Source: Paraburkholderia phytofirmans OLGA172
GTDB lineage: Bacteria > Pseudomonadota > Gammaproteobacteria > Burkholderiales > Burkholderiaceae
DNA: 64,000 bases
NCBI RefSeq assembly: GCF_001634365.1
Contig: NZ_CP014578.1
Coordinates: 186,001 to 250,000 of the forward strand
Direction of reading: 5' to 3'
Below are positions 8,146 through 16,826 of the stretch, one piece after another. Position numbers and translations under genes: made by a program. The notes beneath the pieces were generated by a model that was given only the letters and a program-made list of their open reading frames with translations, was not told where the DNA came from and did no database searches. Position 1 is the first letter of the stretch; each line of letters starts with the position of its first letter.

Positions 8146-9420
8146 TTACTCCGCGGATTTGGACGCAGCGGCCGCGCCGTCAGGCAGCGCGTGCGCCAGC
8201 ACCTCATAGCACGCGCCCATCGTGTGATAGTCGGTCTTGCCGGCGGGACTCTTTTCGTCGCTGTACTTACGGTTGTCGCATGTGAGGATGCGGTACCACG
8301 CGCCATATTTATGATCGACGAAATGCGCCCAGCTGTAGCGCCAGATCTCGTCGTACCAGTCCCAGAAACGCTCGTTGCCGGTGCGCTGGCCAAGCAGCGC
8401 CGCGGTCGCGAACGTCTCTGCCTGAACCCAGAAATACTTGTCGTGGTCGCATACGGTGCCGTCCGGGCCGAAGCCGTAATAGAGGCCGCCGTGATCCTCG
8501 TCCCATGCATGGGTCATGGCGGCGTCGAATAGCTCGATGGCGCGCGGCAGCAACCACGGCAACGGGCGATAGCGCTCCAGAATCAGCAGCAGCTTGGCCC
8601 ACTCGGTCTGGTGCCCAGGCTGGAAGCCCCACGGACGGAAAATGTTCGAGCTGTCTTCCTCGTTGTAATGCCAGTCGACCGACCAGTCCGCGTGGAAGTG
8701 TTCCCACACGAGACCCTGCGAGAGCTTCGCCTGACGCAGCGTGATGTTCGACGCCACCCGTTCCGCGCGATCGAGATAGACGAGGTGCCCGGTCGCCTCG
8801 TGCGCGGCCAGCAACGCCTCGGTGGTGTGCATGTTCGCGTTCTGGCCGCGGTACGAACTGACGCGCCAGTCGGGTGTTGCGTCGTCGGCATAGAGACCTG
8901 CGGCCGCATCCCAGAAGCGGTGTTCCATCAACTCGAAGGTTGCGCCGATCATTGGCCTCGCTTCCTCGATGCCGGCCATCGCCGCATGCGCATACGCGAG
9001 CAGCACGAATGCGAGACCGTAGCAGTGGCGCGTTGCGTCGAGCGTGCGTCTCTTGCCGTCGCGCCATTCGAGTTCCCAGTCGTAGCCTTCGTGCTCGGCG
9101 TCCCAATGCGCTTCGCGCAGGAAGCGCAAACCGTGGCGCGCGTACTCGAGATGCTGCGGGTCGCCGAACTGGCGATACGCCATCGCGTAGTTGAAGACGT
9201 AGCGGCACGTGCTCACCAGATGCCGCGTCGTCTTGTTGTAGACGGAGCCGTCGTCGCGGAAAAAATGGAAGAAGCCGCCGCTCGGATCCAGCACGTTCGG
9301 CGCGTAAAAGCGCAGCGTGTCTTGCACATGCGAGAGCAGGAAGTCGCGGCTGCGGAAGCTTTCGACGGGCGGCACCGCGGCGGCGCCGTTGACGGGGGGA
9401 AGCGGATCGGATTGCGTCAT
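8146..9420 (-). CDS. AGE-family sugar epimerase/isomerase (probable mannose-to-fructose isomerase)
   Basis: A 424-residue alpha/alpha-barrel enzyme of the N-acylglucosamine 2-epimerase family. Typical stretches are RHLVSTCRYVFNYAMAY near the N-terminus, WELEWRDGKR, FRPWGFQPGHQTEWAK, and at the C-terminus SPAGKTDYHTMGACYEVL. The last is shared with YihS/mannose-isomerase-type members that interconvert mannose and fructose. Its start overlaps the stop of the LacI-type gene (ATGA at 9417-9420). With the adjacent fructokinase, a mannose to fructose to fructose-6-phosphate route is the simplest reading; the exact substrate is inferred. Confidence 0.85.
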   Translation of the reverse strand: MTQSDPLPPVNGAAAVPPVESFRSRDFLLSHVQDTLRFYAPNVLDPSGGFFHFFRDDGSVYNKTTRHLVSTCRYVFNYAMAYRQFGDPQHLEYARHGLRFLREAHWDAEHEGYDWELEWRDGKRRTLDATRHCYGLAFVLLAYAHAAMAGIEEARPMIGATFELMEHRFWDAAAGLYADDATPDWRVSSYRGQNANMHTTEALLAAHEATGHLVYLDRAERVASNITLRQAKLSQGLVWEHFHADWSVDWHYNEEDSSNIFRPWGFQPGHQTEWAKLLLILERYRPLPWLLPRAIELFDAAMTHAWDEDHGGLYYGFGPDGTVCDHDKYFWVQAETFATAALLGQRTGNERFWDWYDEIWRYSWAHFVDHKYGAWYRILTCDNRKYSDEKSPAGKTDYHTMGACYEVLAHALPDGAAAASKSAE

Positions 9421-10403
9421 GGCGTTTTTACCAAAGTACTGGCACGGGCAATGAGATGGACGGGCAAGCGGACTGCGAGTTCGGCGGGTGCGTCTTCAAG
9501 CAGCAGCTCGACGCCGCGCCGGCCGAGCGCTTCCTTGTCGACCGAAATAGTCGACAGCGGCGGCGTGGAATGAGCGGCGGCGGGAATGTCGTCGAAACCG
9601 ATGATCGCGATGTCTTCGGGCACGCGGATGCCGCGCACGAGGCACGCGCGCAGCGCGGCGAGCGCGGCGGCGTCGTTGTAGGCGAAGACGGCATCGGGCC
9701 GCGGGCCGGGCGCATCGAGCAAATGATGCATGGCGCGCGCCGCGCCGCTGTCGGGATCGAGGCCGGCGTCGATCGTGACCTCCAGCGATGGGTCGAACAA
9801 CAGCCCCGCTTCGAAAAACGCGCGCCGGTAACCGAGCGCGCGCTGGGCGATGCTGAAGTGCGCGAGCGAGCCGCCGATGAACGCGACGCGCTTGCGCTGC
9901 TGGTCGAACAGATGCCGCATGGCGAGCGTGGCGCCTGTGGCGTTGTCGAGATTCACCGAGCGCAGGCCGGGCGCCCACAGGTCGATCAGCACAAGCGGGC
10001 GTTGCATCGCCACCAGCGTGGTCAGCGTTTCAGGCTCGACGAAACCGGCGATCGCCACCGCGTCCGGCGCATGCAGGCGCATCTGCTGGATCACGTCTTC
10101 GGTCGGACCGGCGGTCAGCACTGACGGGACAATGCCGCGTTCGCGGCACGCGTCTTCCACGCCGTGCAGCACGTGCGAAAAGAACGGGCTCACGGCGAAG
10201 TTGTTGTGCTGGCGGTGCAACAGGAAAGTGAGGCGGCGGATGCGCGGACGCAGTTGGGCCGCGTCATAGCCGAGCTGCCGCGCCGTTTCTACGACGCGTT
10301 CGCGGGTGGCCTCGGACAGGCCTGGTTGATTCTTCAATGCGCGTGAGACGGTGCCGATCGACACGCTGGCAGCGCGGGCGACGTCGCGGATGGTTGTGGC
10401 CAT
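9417..10403 (-). CDS. LacI-family transcriptional regulator of the AGE/fructokinase operon
   Basis: A 328-residue LacI/GalR regulator. The N-terminus MATTIRDVARAASVSIGTVS is the classic helix-turn-helix, followed by ALKNQPGLSEATRERV and a periplasmic-binding-like sensor domain ending with IIGFDDIPAAAHSTPPLST. I chose the ATG at 10403; the frame runs further upstream only because the GCGTTG repeat reads as an artificial Thr-Pro string. It is first in a three-gene operon and probably senses the sugar. A palindrome resembling a LacI-family operator lies at 10546-10568. Confidence 0.92.
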   Translation of the reverse strand: MATTIRDVARAASVSIGTVSRALKNQPGLSEATRERVVETARQLGYDAAQLRPRIRRLTFLLHRQHNNFAVSPFFSHVLHGVEDACRERGIVPSVLTAGPTEDVIQQMRLHAPDAVAIAGFVEPETLTTLVAMQRPLVLIDLWAPGLRSVNLDNATGATLAMRHLFDQQRKRVAFIGGSLAHFSIAQRALGYRRAFFEAGLLFDPSLEVTIDAGLDPDSGAARAMHHLLDAPGPRPDAVFAYNDAAALAALRACLVRGIRVPEDIAIIGFDDIPAAAHSTPPLSTISVDKEALGRRGVELLLEDAPAELAVRLPVHLIARASTLVKTP

Positions 10404-10545
10404 CGAATGAAGCGGCCGCAGGAGGGCGGCCGCGCGGTGTTTGGGTTCGGGCGATTGTATAGTAAACCGCGACCGAAACCGCCTCGTGAACAAGTGATCG
10501 GTACCCGGAAATACCCGTAGGCAGTGACGCTGGCCTGGTTTATGT

Positions 10546-10568
10546 TGTTTAGTAAAATATGCTAAACA
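10546..10568. promoter_or_regulatory. Candidate LacI-family operator
   Basis: TGTTTAG (10546-10552) and CTAAACA (10562-10568) form a 23-bp inverted repeat with an A/T-rich centre, in the upstream region of the LacI-type gene. A related half-site, TAGTAAAC, occurs near 10461. Autoregulation by the adjacent regulator is inferred. Confidence 0.55.
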
Positions 10569-10570
10569 AG

Positions 10571-10650
10571 GCGTTGGCGTTGGCGTTGGCGTTGGCGTTG
10601 GCGTTGGCGTTGACGTTGGCGTTGACGTTGGCGTTGGCGTTGGCGTTGGC
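10571..10650. repeat. (GCGTTG)n hexanucleotide tract, about 13 copies
   Basis: About 80 bp of GCGTTG units, two carrying ACGTTG instead. It lies between the candidate LacI operator and the end of the EAL/GGDEF gene. Such tracts change length by slippage. Confidence 0.9.
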
Positions 10651-10662
10651 GCGCCGGTGCAT

Positions 10663-12516
10663 TCAGTCGAACGGCTTAGCCGACATGTCGGCCTGTCCGC
10701 GTAGCAGCGCCACGCTCTCATCCGCATCGATCAGCACGAACCCGCTTGTTTCGTGCTTCGCACGCCGCTTCGCCAGCGCTGCGACGGAGGCAATTTCCTC
10801 GCTGCTGTAAAAGGACGGACCACCGTCCGACTCGACGTGCACGCAGCCGATCGCCATTGTCACAAAGCCGAAGAAGGTCGGATTGCCGCGCCGGTCTTCA
10901 CCATGGATGCCGCCGGCCAGCCGGTCGGCGGGCGCATAGAAGCGCTGCGCTCCTTCGTTGAACAGGTGAATCGCGCGCAGCGCGCGGTCCTGCCAGTCCT
11001 CACTCTGGAACAGGATCAGGAAGTCGTCGCCGCCGACGTGACCAAGGAAATCGCGGGTCGGGTCGCAGACGTCGGCGAGCACGGCGGCGGCGAATTTCAG
11101 GACTTCGTCGCCCTGCCAGTAGCCGTACTGATCGTTGAAGGGCTTGAAGTGGTTCAGATCGACGTAACAGGCGTAGAAGCCCGCGTCGTTCCCCAGCAGG
11201 CGGGCGATGTGCGAACTGATCGGGATGTTGCCCGGCAGAAAGGTCAGCGGGTTCGCGTAGCGCGCGGCTTCGATGCGCACTTCGGTCACCGCGCGCACCA
11301 GATTCTCGCCGGTGCCGAGACCGGCGTATTTGCCGTTGTTGTCGGTGATGACGAAGCCGTCGGCGAGATAGCGCTGGTCGTCGCTTGCAAGCAGTTTGGC
11401 CATTTGTTCGACGGTCATCGATTGCTCGATGATCACCGGCGATGCGTTCGCAAACTGCAGGCACAGCCGCTTGCCGAACAGTTCGCGGTGGTAAGGCAGC
11501 GCGTAGCGGTCCATGAAACTGCGGCGATTGATCAGCGCGACCGGGTCGCCGTGCTCGACCACCGCCACCGCGTGCAAATCGGGCATGCGGTTGAACAGGT
11601 CGAGCACGTCGTTGTTAGTGGCATGGCGCGGCAGCGCGGGCGCATGCACCATCATCTTCGCCGACGCCATGCCGCCCGATGGCGATGCGCTGCTCACCGT
11701 GCGCGTGGTCTCCGGGAACACGGCAATGTGGCCGGCGCGCAGTGCGGCGCGGGCGTCGTCGGTGACCCTGCGGGCCGGCTGGGCATGCGGCCTGCCGAAG
11801 AAATAGCCCTGCCCGCAGCCGATCCCCATATCGCGCACCACGATCAGATCCGCTTCGTCCTCGATGCCTTCGGCCACCAGCTTCGCGCCGCTCGCGTTGG
11901 CGAAGTGCTGCATGGCGCGCACGGCTTCGAACTTGAGCGAATCGCTGGAGATGCCGTGGATAAAGAAGCGGTCGATCTTCACGATGTCCGGTTGCAGGCG
12001 CACCCAAAGATTCATGCTGGCGTTCGCGGTGCCGTAGTCGTCGAGCGCGAATTGCGCGCCGGCCGTGCGCAATGCCGAAATCACCGGCAGGAAACTGGCG
12101 ATATCCGCAATCGTGCTTTGCTCGGTCAGCTCGATCACGATCCGTTGCGGGTCGATGTCGCGGCGGTGCAGCAGCGCGAGCGCGTCGTCGCGTGCTTCGG
12201 CTAGTTGACGGATCGCCCCCGCGCTGAAATTGAGAAACAGCTTGCCGTCGAAATCGAGCTTCGTGAACGCATTGATGCAAGTGCGCGCGGCGGCCTGCTC
12301 GAGCTCAAGCGCGCAGCCCTCGGCGAGTGCCTGCGAAAACAGGGCGAACGGCGCTTCGAGCGGCGTGCCGGCCGGGCCACGGATCAGACCTTCGTAACCG
12401 AGGATCGCGCCGTCGTCGAAATCGATGATCGGCTGGAATACGGCGGACAAGGCACGCCGGGCGATCAATTCCTCGATGCGCGGCGTAGCGGATCGGGAGG
12501 GCGAACGAGGTTGCAT
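10663..12516 (-). CDS. EAL-CBS-GGDEF c-di-GMP protein
   Basis: A 617-residue cytoplasmic protein with an N-terminal EAL domain (about 15-250), a CBS-like pair (about 285-410) and a C-terminal GGDEF domain (about 430-590). The EAL motif reads EGL (E42), with TEQST, LDDYGTANAS, VKIDR, VAEGIED and QGYFFGRP, so the phosphodiesterase residues look complete. The GGDEF signature is GGDDF (near 492) with upstream DLNHFKPFND, so cyclase activity is uncertain. The arrangement resembles proteins that hydrolyse c-di-GMP under control of a CBS/GGDEF module. No membrane segments. The ribosome-binding site is weak. Confidence 0.9.
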   Translation of the reverse strand: MQPRSPSRSATPRIEELIARRALSAVFQPIIDFDDGAILGYEGLIRGPAGTPLEAPFALFSQALAEGCALELEQAAARTCINAFTKLDFDGKLFLNFSAGAIRQLAEARDDALALLHRRDIDPQRIVIELTEQSTIADIASFLPVISALRTAGAQFALDDYGTANASMNLWVRLQPDIVKIDRFFIHGISSDSLKFEAVRAMQHFANASGAKLVAEGIEDEADLIVVRDMGIGCGQGYFFGRPHAQPARRVTDDARAALRAGHIAVFPETTRTVSSASPSGGMASAKMMVHAPALPRHATNNDVLDLFNRMPDLHAVAVVEHGDPVALINRRSFMDRYALPYHRELFGKRLCLQFANASPVIIEQSMTVEQMAKLLASDDQRYLADGFVITDNNGKYAGLGTGENLVRAVTEVRIEAARYANPLTFLPGNIPISSHIARLLGNDAGFYACYVDLNHFKPFNDQYGYWQGDEVLKFAAAVLADVCDPTRDFLGHVGGDDFLILFQSEDWQDRALRAIHLFNEGAQRFYAPADRLAGGIHGEDRRGNPTFFGFVTMAIGCVHVESDGGPSFYSSEEIASVAALAKRRAKHETSGFVLIDADESVALLRGQADMSAKPFD

Positions 12517-12711
12517 GGCAGTTAGGCGTAGCGATCGACATTCGTCTTATCGTCCCATTCTGCTTGAAATTAAGTGAATTTTTAGTGAAGCGTTGCACAA
12601 AAATGGTGCGTCTTGGTCTTGGGCCCGCTGCCGGCTGGCGTTGCCACGGCCAGGACTTTGCCTATGCCATCCGGCTGAGGCGACAGCTGCGGCGTTTGAG
12701 CGTGAAATAAC

Positions 12712-12735
12712 AAAAAAGCCGCACAAGGCGGCTTT
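12712..12735 (-). terminator. Rho-independent terminator of the SBF transporter gene
   Basis: On the minus strand, AAAGCCGC pairs with GCGGCTTT around a five-base loop and is followed by a run of six T. It lies about 60 bp beyond the stop of the transporter gene. The remainder of 12517-12793 shows no gene. Confidence 0.88.
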
Positions 12736-12793
12736 CTTCAAATGACGCTCAGGGAGGGCGCTTATGAATGTCCTGTTTGCATTGCGCGCGTAT

Positions 12794-13822
12794 TCAACGG
12801 CGCGCGACGGCGGCGGCGGGCCGCTCGCGCGAGGCAGCGCGGGTTTCGCCGCTGGTGTCGCGAGCCCCCCAGCGCTGCGCGAGCGCGGCGCACACCATCA
12901 GCTGGATCTGGTGGAACAGCATCAGCGGCAAGACCACGGCGCCCACCGCATGCGAGGCGAAAATCACCTTGGCCATCGGCACGCCGGCAGCGAGGCTTTT
13001 CTTCGAACCGCAGAAAATGATCGTGATCTGGTCGGCGCGGTTGAATCCGAGCCGCTTGCTGACCAGGATCGTCGCGGCCAGCGCGAGCGCGAGCAGCACC
13101 ACGCTGATCAACACCAGGCCGCCGAGCGCGGACAACGGGATCTGGTGCCACAGGCCTTCGTCAACGGCCTCGCTGAACGCGCCGTACACCACCAGCAGGA
13201 TCGAGCCCTGATCGACGAACTTCAGTACGCCACGGTTGCGCTCGATCCACTTGCCGATCAGCGGGCGCAGCAACTGCCCGGCCACGAACGGCACCAGCAA
13301 TTGCAGAACGATGTTACCCACCGTATGCCACGGCGAGGCGCCCCCGCTCGCAGCCTGACTGGTGACGACGAGGCTGACGAGTGCGGGCGTGATGAAGATG
13401 CCCAGCAGGCTCGAGGCCGACGCGCTGCATACGGCGGCCGGCACGTTGCCTTTGGCAATGGACGTGAACGCGATCGACGATTGAACCGTCGACGGCAGCG
13501 TGCAGAGGAAGAGGACCCCCGCGTAGAGCGCCGGCGTGACAAGTGGCGAAAGGAGCGGCTTAAGCGCGAGGCCGAGCAGCGGAAACAGCGCGAACGTGCT
13601 GAGCAGCACTACCAGATGCAGGCGCCAGTGCGTCGCGCCCGCAATAATCGCTTCGCGTGAGAGCTTGGCGCCGTGCAGGAAAAACAGCAGGCCGACTGCA
13701 ACGTTTGTCACCCAGTTGAACCCGGCAGCGGCCTGCCCGTGAACCGGCAGAAAGCTGGCAAGGATCACGGTGCTCACGAGGCACAAGGTGAAATTGTCGG
13801 GGAGCAGTTTCGGGCGGGCCAT
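12794..13822 (-). CDS. SBF-like bile acid:sodium symporter-family transporter
   Basis: A 342-residue polytopic membrane protein with about ten hydrophobic segments, similar in length and pattern to the YfeH/SBF-like family (PF13593). Conserved stretches include GLLFFLHGAKLSREAI, LCTLPSTVQSSIAFTS and IFCGSKKSLAAGVPMAK. The start MARPKLLPDN at 13822 is preferred over 13855. Substrate is unknown; the family moves organic anions with sodium. It stands alone with its own terminator. Confidence 0.88.
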   Translation of the reverse strand: MARPKLLPDNFTLCLVSTVILASFLPVHGQAAAGFNWVTNVAVGLLFFLHGAKLSREAIIAGATHWRLHLVVLLSTFALFPLLGLALKPLLSPLVTPALYAGVLFLCTLPSTVQSSIAFTSIAKGNVPAAVCSASASSLLGIFITPALVSLVVTSQAASGGASPWHTVGNIVLQLLVPFVAGQLLRPLIGKWIERNRGVLKFVDQGSILLVVYGAFSEAVDEGLWHQIPLSALGGLVLISVVLLALALAATILVSKRLGFNRADQITIIFCGSKKSLAAGVPMAKVIFASHAVGAVVLPLMLFHQIQLMVCAALAQRWGARDTSGETRAASRERPAAAVARR

Positions 13823-14269
13823 GGCGGAATCTCGATTCGGTGATGCGGAAAGCACGGCGCGCGAATACGCCCGCCTGAGGCTATGGAAAACGCCTATTGT
13901 TATTGAAAACCGATTGAAAATGCAAATTCATTTGCCGAATCGATTAATGAGCCTCGCGCATCAAATTGCTGCATCGGCTGAGCTTCAGCCGATGTCCACG
14001 GTCAGTTCCAGTATTGGCGACCGTATTTGTTTGGTCTACTGCCCTTTTGACAATCCGGCGAAAAATCCGCGTGGGATTCGTCATATGCAAGCACCCTCGG
14101 CCAATCTCGATAATGCCGTCGAACCAAGCTGTTTCAAGGCTTTCGCGCAAGGACACTGTCTCGGAAAAACGTCGCAGTAACAAGGTGTTACAACAGCGGT
14201 CGAGGCCTAACACTTTTTGGCTCGACACCCTTTGCCGGCACCCATAAATTACGCTCAAAGGCCATCGGG
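13823..14269. other. Intergenic region, no gene recognised
   Basis: A 447-bp gap between divergent genes, AT-richer than its surroundings, especially 13890-13955. It should hold both promoters. Short frames on both strands have no recognisable protein character. Confidence 0.5.
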
Positions 14270-14926
14270 ATGCCCCGCGCCGCGACAGATACGCAGCGCT
14301 CGCGCCGATCCCAGAACAAGTCCATCGCAGCTCGAACGGTGGGCTTCAGGCAGGTCTTCGGGCATGTGAGTTACTGGGTGGACGGGTTGTCGAGAACGAA
14401 GCACTGGGCAGTGGGCGCGGTTATCGCTGCGTTGTGCTCGTTCGCCTACGCAAAAGAGCTGGGCATACCGCACGGCGGCGGTGGCGGCGGTTACTCGCAT
14501 GCCGCTGCGGGCCGCGCCATGCGCGGCGAGGCGCGCAACGGCGGCTATCGCTACGGCGCGGCCAATGTAAGACCGGCTCGCAACAACATGGCCGACAGCA
14601 ACGCACGCTTGCCGCATGGCGGCGTGAACTTCGCCGTCGGCAGCTACGCCAACGGCTTTGGCGGCTACACCCCCGGCATGCACCGTGTCGCCGGACAGGC
14701 CGGATATGCTAACGATGGCCGCGGCAGCATGCAGTACGCTGGCGCTATCACCCCGGTCAGCGCCGAATCGCGCGCGGTGCCCCGGCCGCCGCCCAACGCA
14801 CCGGTTCGCGCCGGCTCGATTCGTGCCGATGTCGCCCGCTACAACGAAGAGCGCGGCGCCTCGCGTGTCATGCAGCGCCAAGGGGACGACCCGCGTCAGC
14901 CGGAAGGTTCGCCGTACCGTAACTAG
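14270..14926 (+). CDS. Hypothetical exported glycine-rich protein
   Basis: A 218-residue protein of unknown function. A basic N-terminus precedes one hydrophobic segment (about residues 45-61) ending in AYA, which could be a signal peptide or membrane anchor. After it come IPHGGGGGGYSH and a low-complexity Gly/Ala/Arg/Asn-rich region with GYANDGRGSMQYAGAI. The start is uncertain because the N-terminal 40 residues are long for a signal peptide; AAAGGCC lies before the ATG. It is probably periplasmic or surface-located. Confidence 0.6.
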   Translation: MPRAATDTQRSRRSQNKSIAARTVGFRQVFGHVSYWVDGLSRTKHWAVGAVIAALCSFAYAKELGIPHGGGGGGYSHAAAGRAMRGEARNGGYRYGAANVRPARNNMADSNARLPHGGVNFAVGSYANGFGGYTPGMHRVAGQAGYANDGRGSMQYAGAITPVSAESRAVPRPPPNAPVRAGSIRADVARYNEERGASRVMQRQGDDPRQPEGSPYRN

Positions 14927-15480
14927 CGGCAGCGCGGCAATCGGGCTCGCGCCAAATGCGATCCCGCGCCGCTCCTCGTCTCACCGAATTTCCCTCCCCA
15001 CGCTTCGCCAAATCCGCCTTTCCAGCTTTCAAACCGGTTTGCTGCGGCATGGCGCGTCGCTGCCGTCCAGAACGCCCCTGTCAATGTGACGTTTCGACAC
15101 CACACTTTTTTGAAAACACTCGGCAGCACACCACCTCTCGTCGTCAAATTTGGTCGGTCTTGCCGCGGCGCGTCTTCCGCATGTCCTCTGAGCCGTTATC
15201 TCCCAGTCGGGCGCACTGTCAGTAACGTTTTGCGCCCAACCGCGAGGTCCGCGGCGATGCGGTGACGACATACACGGCCATGCCTCTATCCGGCCGATAA
15301 GTGGCAAAACTAATCAGACCGCTATACCCGCAATAAGCCAAGATATTTTTGTCCATAAAAATGGTCCGCAAAGATGGTCCCGCCCAGATTGGCTCGATGA
15401 TCGAACGGACAACAACAACGGTTCGCGCGAGTTCCCCCTTTCGCACAGCCGCACCCCTTTTGACAAAGACAGGAGAACCC
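14927..15480. other. Upstream region of the porin gene
   Basis: About 550 bp without a recognisable gene. An AT-rich patch at 15340-15365 (ATATTTTTGTCCATAAAAAT, a loose inverted repeat) is the best place for a promoter or regulator site for the porin gene. Confidence 0.4.
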
Positions 15481-16569
15481 ATGAAAACAAGCATCAGCAG
15501 TGCGCTGAAGACCACCCTCAAGGCAACCGCGTGTGCCGCTCTGCTGGCCAGTGCATCGTCTGCTTTTGCGCAATCGAGCGTACAACTCTACGGTCAGGTC
15601 GACGAATGGGTTGGCGCGCAGAAATTCCCGGGCGGCAAGACGGCAGTGCAGGTGTCCGGCGGCGGCATGTCGACGTCGTACTGGGGCTTGAAGGGGGCGG
15701 AGGATCTGGGCAACGGCTACAAGGCGATCTTTGCGCTGGAAGGCTTCTTCCTCGCGCAGAACGGCGAGTACGGCCGCTTCAAGGGCGACACGATGTTCTC
15801 GCGCAACGCGTACGTCGGTATCGAGTCGCCGTACGGCACGGTGACGGCAGGCCGTTTGACCACGCCGCTGTTCGTGTCGACGATTCTGTTCAACCCGTTC
15901 ATCGACTCGTATGTGTTCTCGCCGATGGTGGCCCACGTGTACCTCGGCCTCGGCACGTTCCCGACCTACAACACCGATCAGGGCGTGACCGGCGACTCGG
16001 GCTGGAACAACGCGGTGTCGTACTCGTCGCCGAATTTCAACGGCCTGTCCGCGACGGCGATGTACGCGCTCGGCAACACGGCGGGCGAAAACGGCGCGAA
16101 GAAGTGGAGCGGCCAGGTGCTGTACTTCCACGGCCCGTTCGCGGCGACCGCGGTGTACCAGTACGTGAACTTCAACAACGTGCCGGGCGACCTCGGCAGC
16201 TTCAATACGTCGGGCGTTCCGGGCCTGAAGAGCCAGAGCGTGGCGCAAGCCGGCGTCTCGTACGACCTGAAGTTCGTGAAGTTCTTTGGGCAGTACATGT
16301 ACACGTATAACCAGCAGACCATTTCGAGCTGGCACGTGAATACGGCGCAGGGCGGCGTGTCGGTACCGGCCGGCCCGGGCACGGTGATGGCGTCGTACGC
16401 CTATTCGCGCGACGGTGGCGGCCTCGACCAGACCCGTCAGACGGCTGCGCTCGGCTATGACTATCCGCTGTCCAAGCGCACGGATATCTACGCGGCTTAT
16501 ATGTACGACAAGATCACCAGCCAGTCGAGCGGCAATACGTACGGCGTCGGCCTGCGCGCGAAGTTCTAG
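15481..16569 (+). CDS. Gram-negative general porin (Burkholderia type)
   Basis: A 362-residue outer-membrane porin. It has a signal peptide ending ASSAFA before QSSVQLYGQVDEWVG, alternating beta-strands, the loop signature NAYVGIESPYGTVTAGRL, and a C-terminal GVGLRAKF ending in Phe, as needed for outer-membrane insertion. The start at 15481 is preceded by AGGAGAACCC; the frame extends to 15349 without similarity. It forms water-filled trimeric channels for small solutes. A LysR-type gene lies downstream on the same strand after a terminator. Confidence 0.93.
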   Translation: MKTSISSALKTTLKATACAALLASASSAFAQSSVQLYGQVDEWVGAQKFPGGKTAVQVSGGGMSTSYWGLKGAEDLGNGYKAIFALEGFFLAQNGEYGRFKGDTMFSRNAYVGIESPYGTVTAGRLTTPLFVSTILFNPFIDSYVFSPMVAHVYLGLGTFPTYNTDQGVTGDSGWNNAVSYSSPNFNGLSATAMYALGNTAGENGAKKWSGQVLYFHGPFAATAVYQYVNFNNVPGDLGSFNTSGVPGLKSQSVAQAGVSYDLKFVKFFGQYMYTYNQQTISSWHVNTAQGGVSVPAGPGTVMASYAYSRDGGGLDQTRQTAALGYDYPLSKRTDIYAAYMYDKITSQSSGNTYGVGLRAKF

Positions 16570-16686
16570 GCGTCTGGGGGCATGGCGGTCGGCGCCTGCG
16601 AACAGGTGCCGGGTCACTGCCGCGTAGCGGTCAACGTGAACGCGCCGCCACAGCCACTGCCAAGGCTGCCGTACCCGGCAACATCT

Positions 16687-16720
16687 GCAAAGCCCACCTT
16701 CCCCGGAAGGTGGGCTTTGC
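16687..16720. terminator. Hairpin terminator after the porin gene
   Basis: A perfect 14-bp stem, GCAAAGCCCACCTT with AAGGTGGGCTTTGC, around CCCCGG. The following T-run is weak (CGTTTCTTGC), but position and stem strength favour a terminator. Confidence 0.75.
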
Positions 16721-16826
16721 CGTTTCTTGCGTCCGCTTTCGGTGTCCGCTTCCGCCTGATTTGCCGCCCAGCTTTTGATAAACCCGGCAAAATGGCGCCG
16801 ATTGATTCCTGAAGCGAGCGATTGAG

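Noticed and set aside
10404..10727. N-terminal extension of the LacI-type protein containing a long Thr-Pro string
   Set aside because: The string is the translation of the hexanucleotide tract. The helix-turn-helix starts exactly at the ATG at 10403, as in family members.
13944..14258. 104-codon minus-strand frame in the gap before the Gly-rich protein
   Set aside because: No motif, atypical composition and a similar-length frame on the other strand; more likely promoter DNA.
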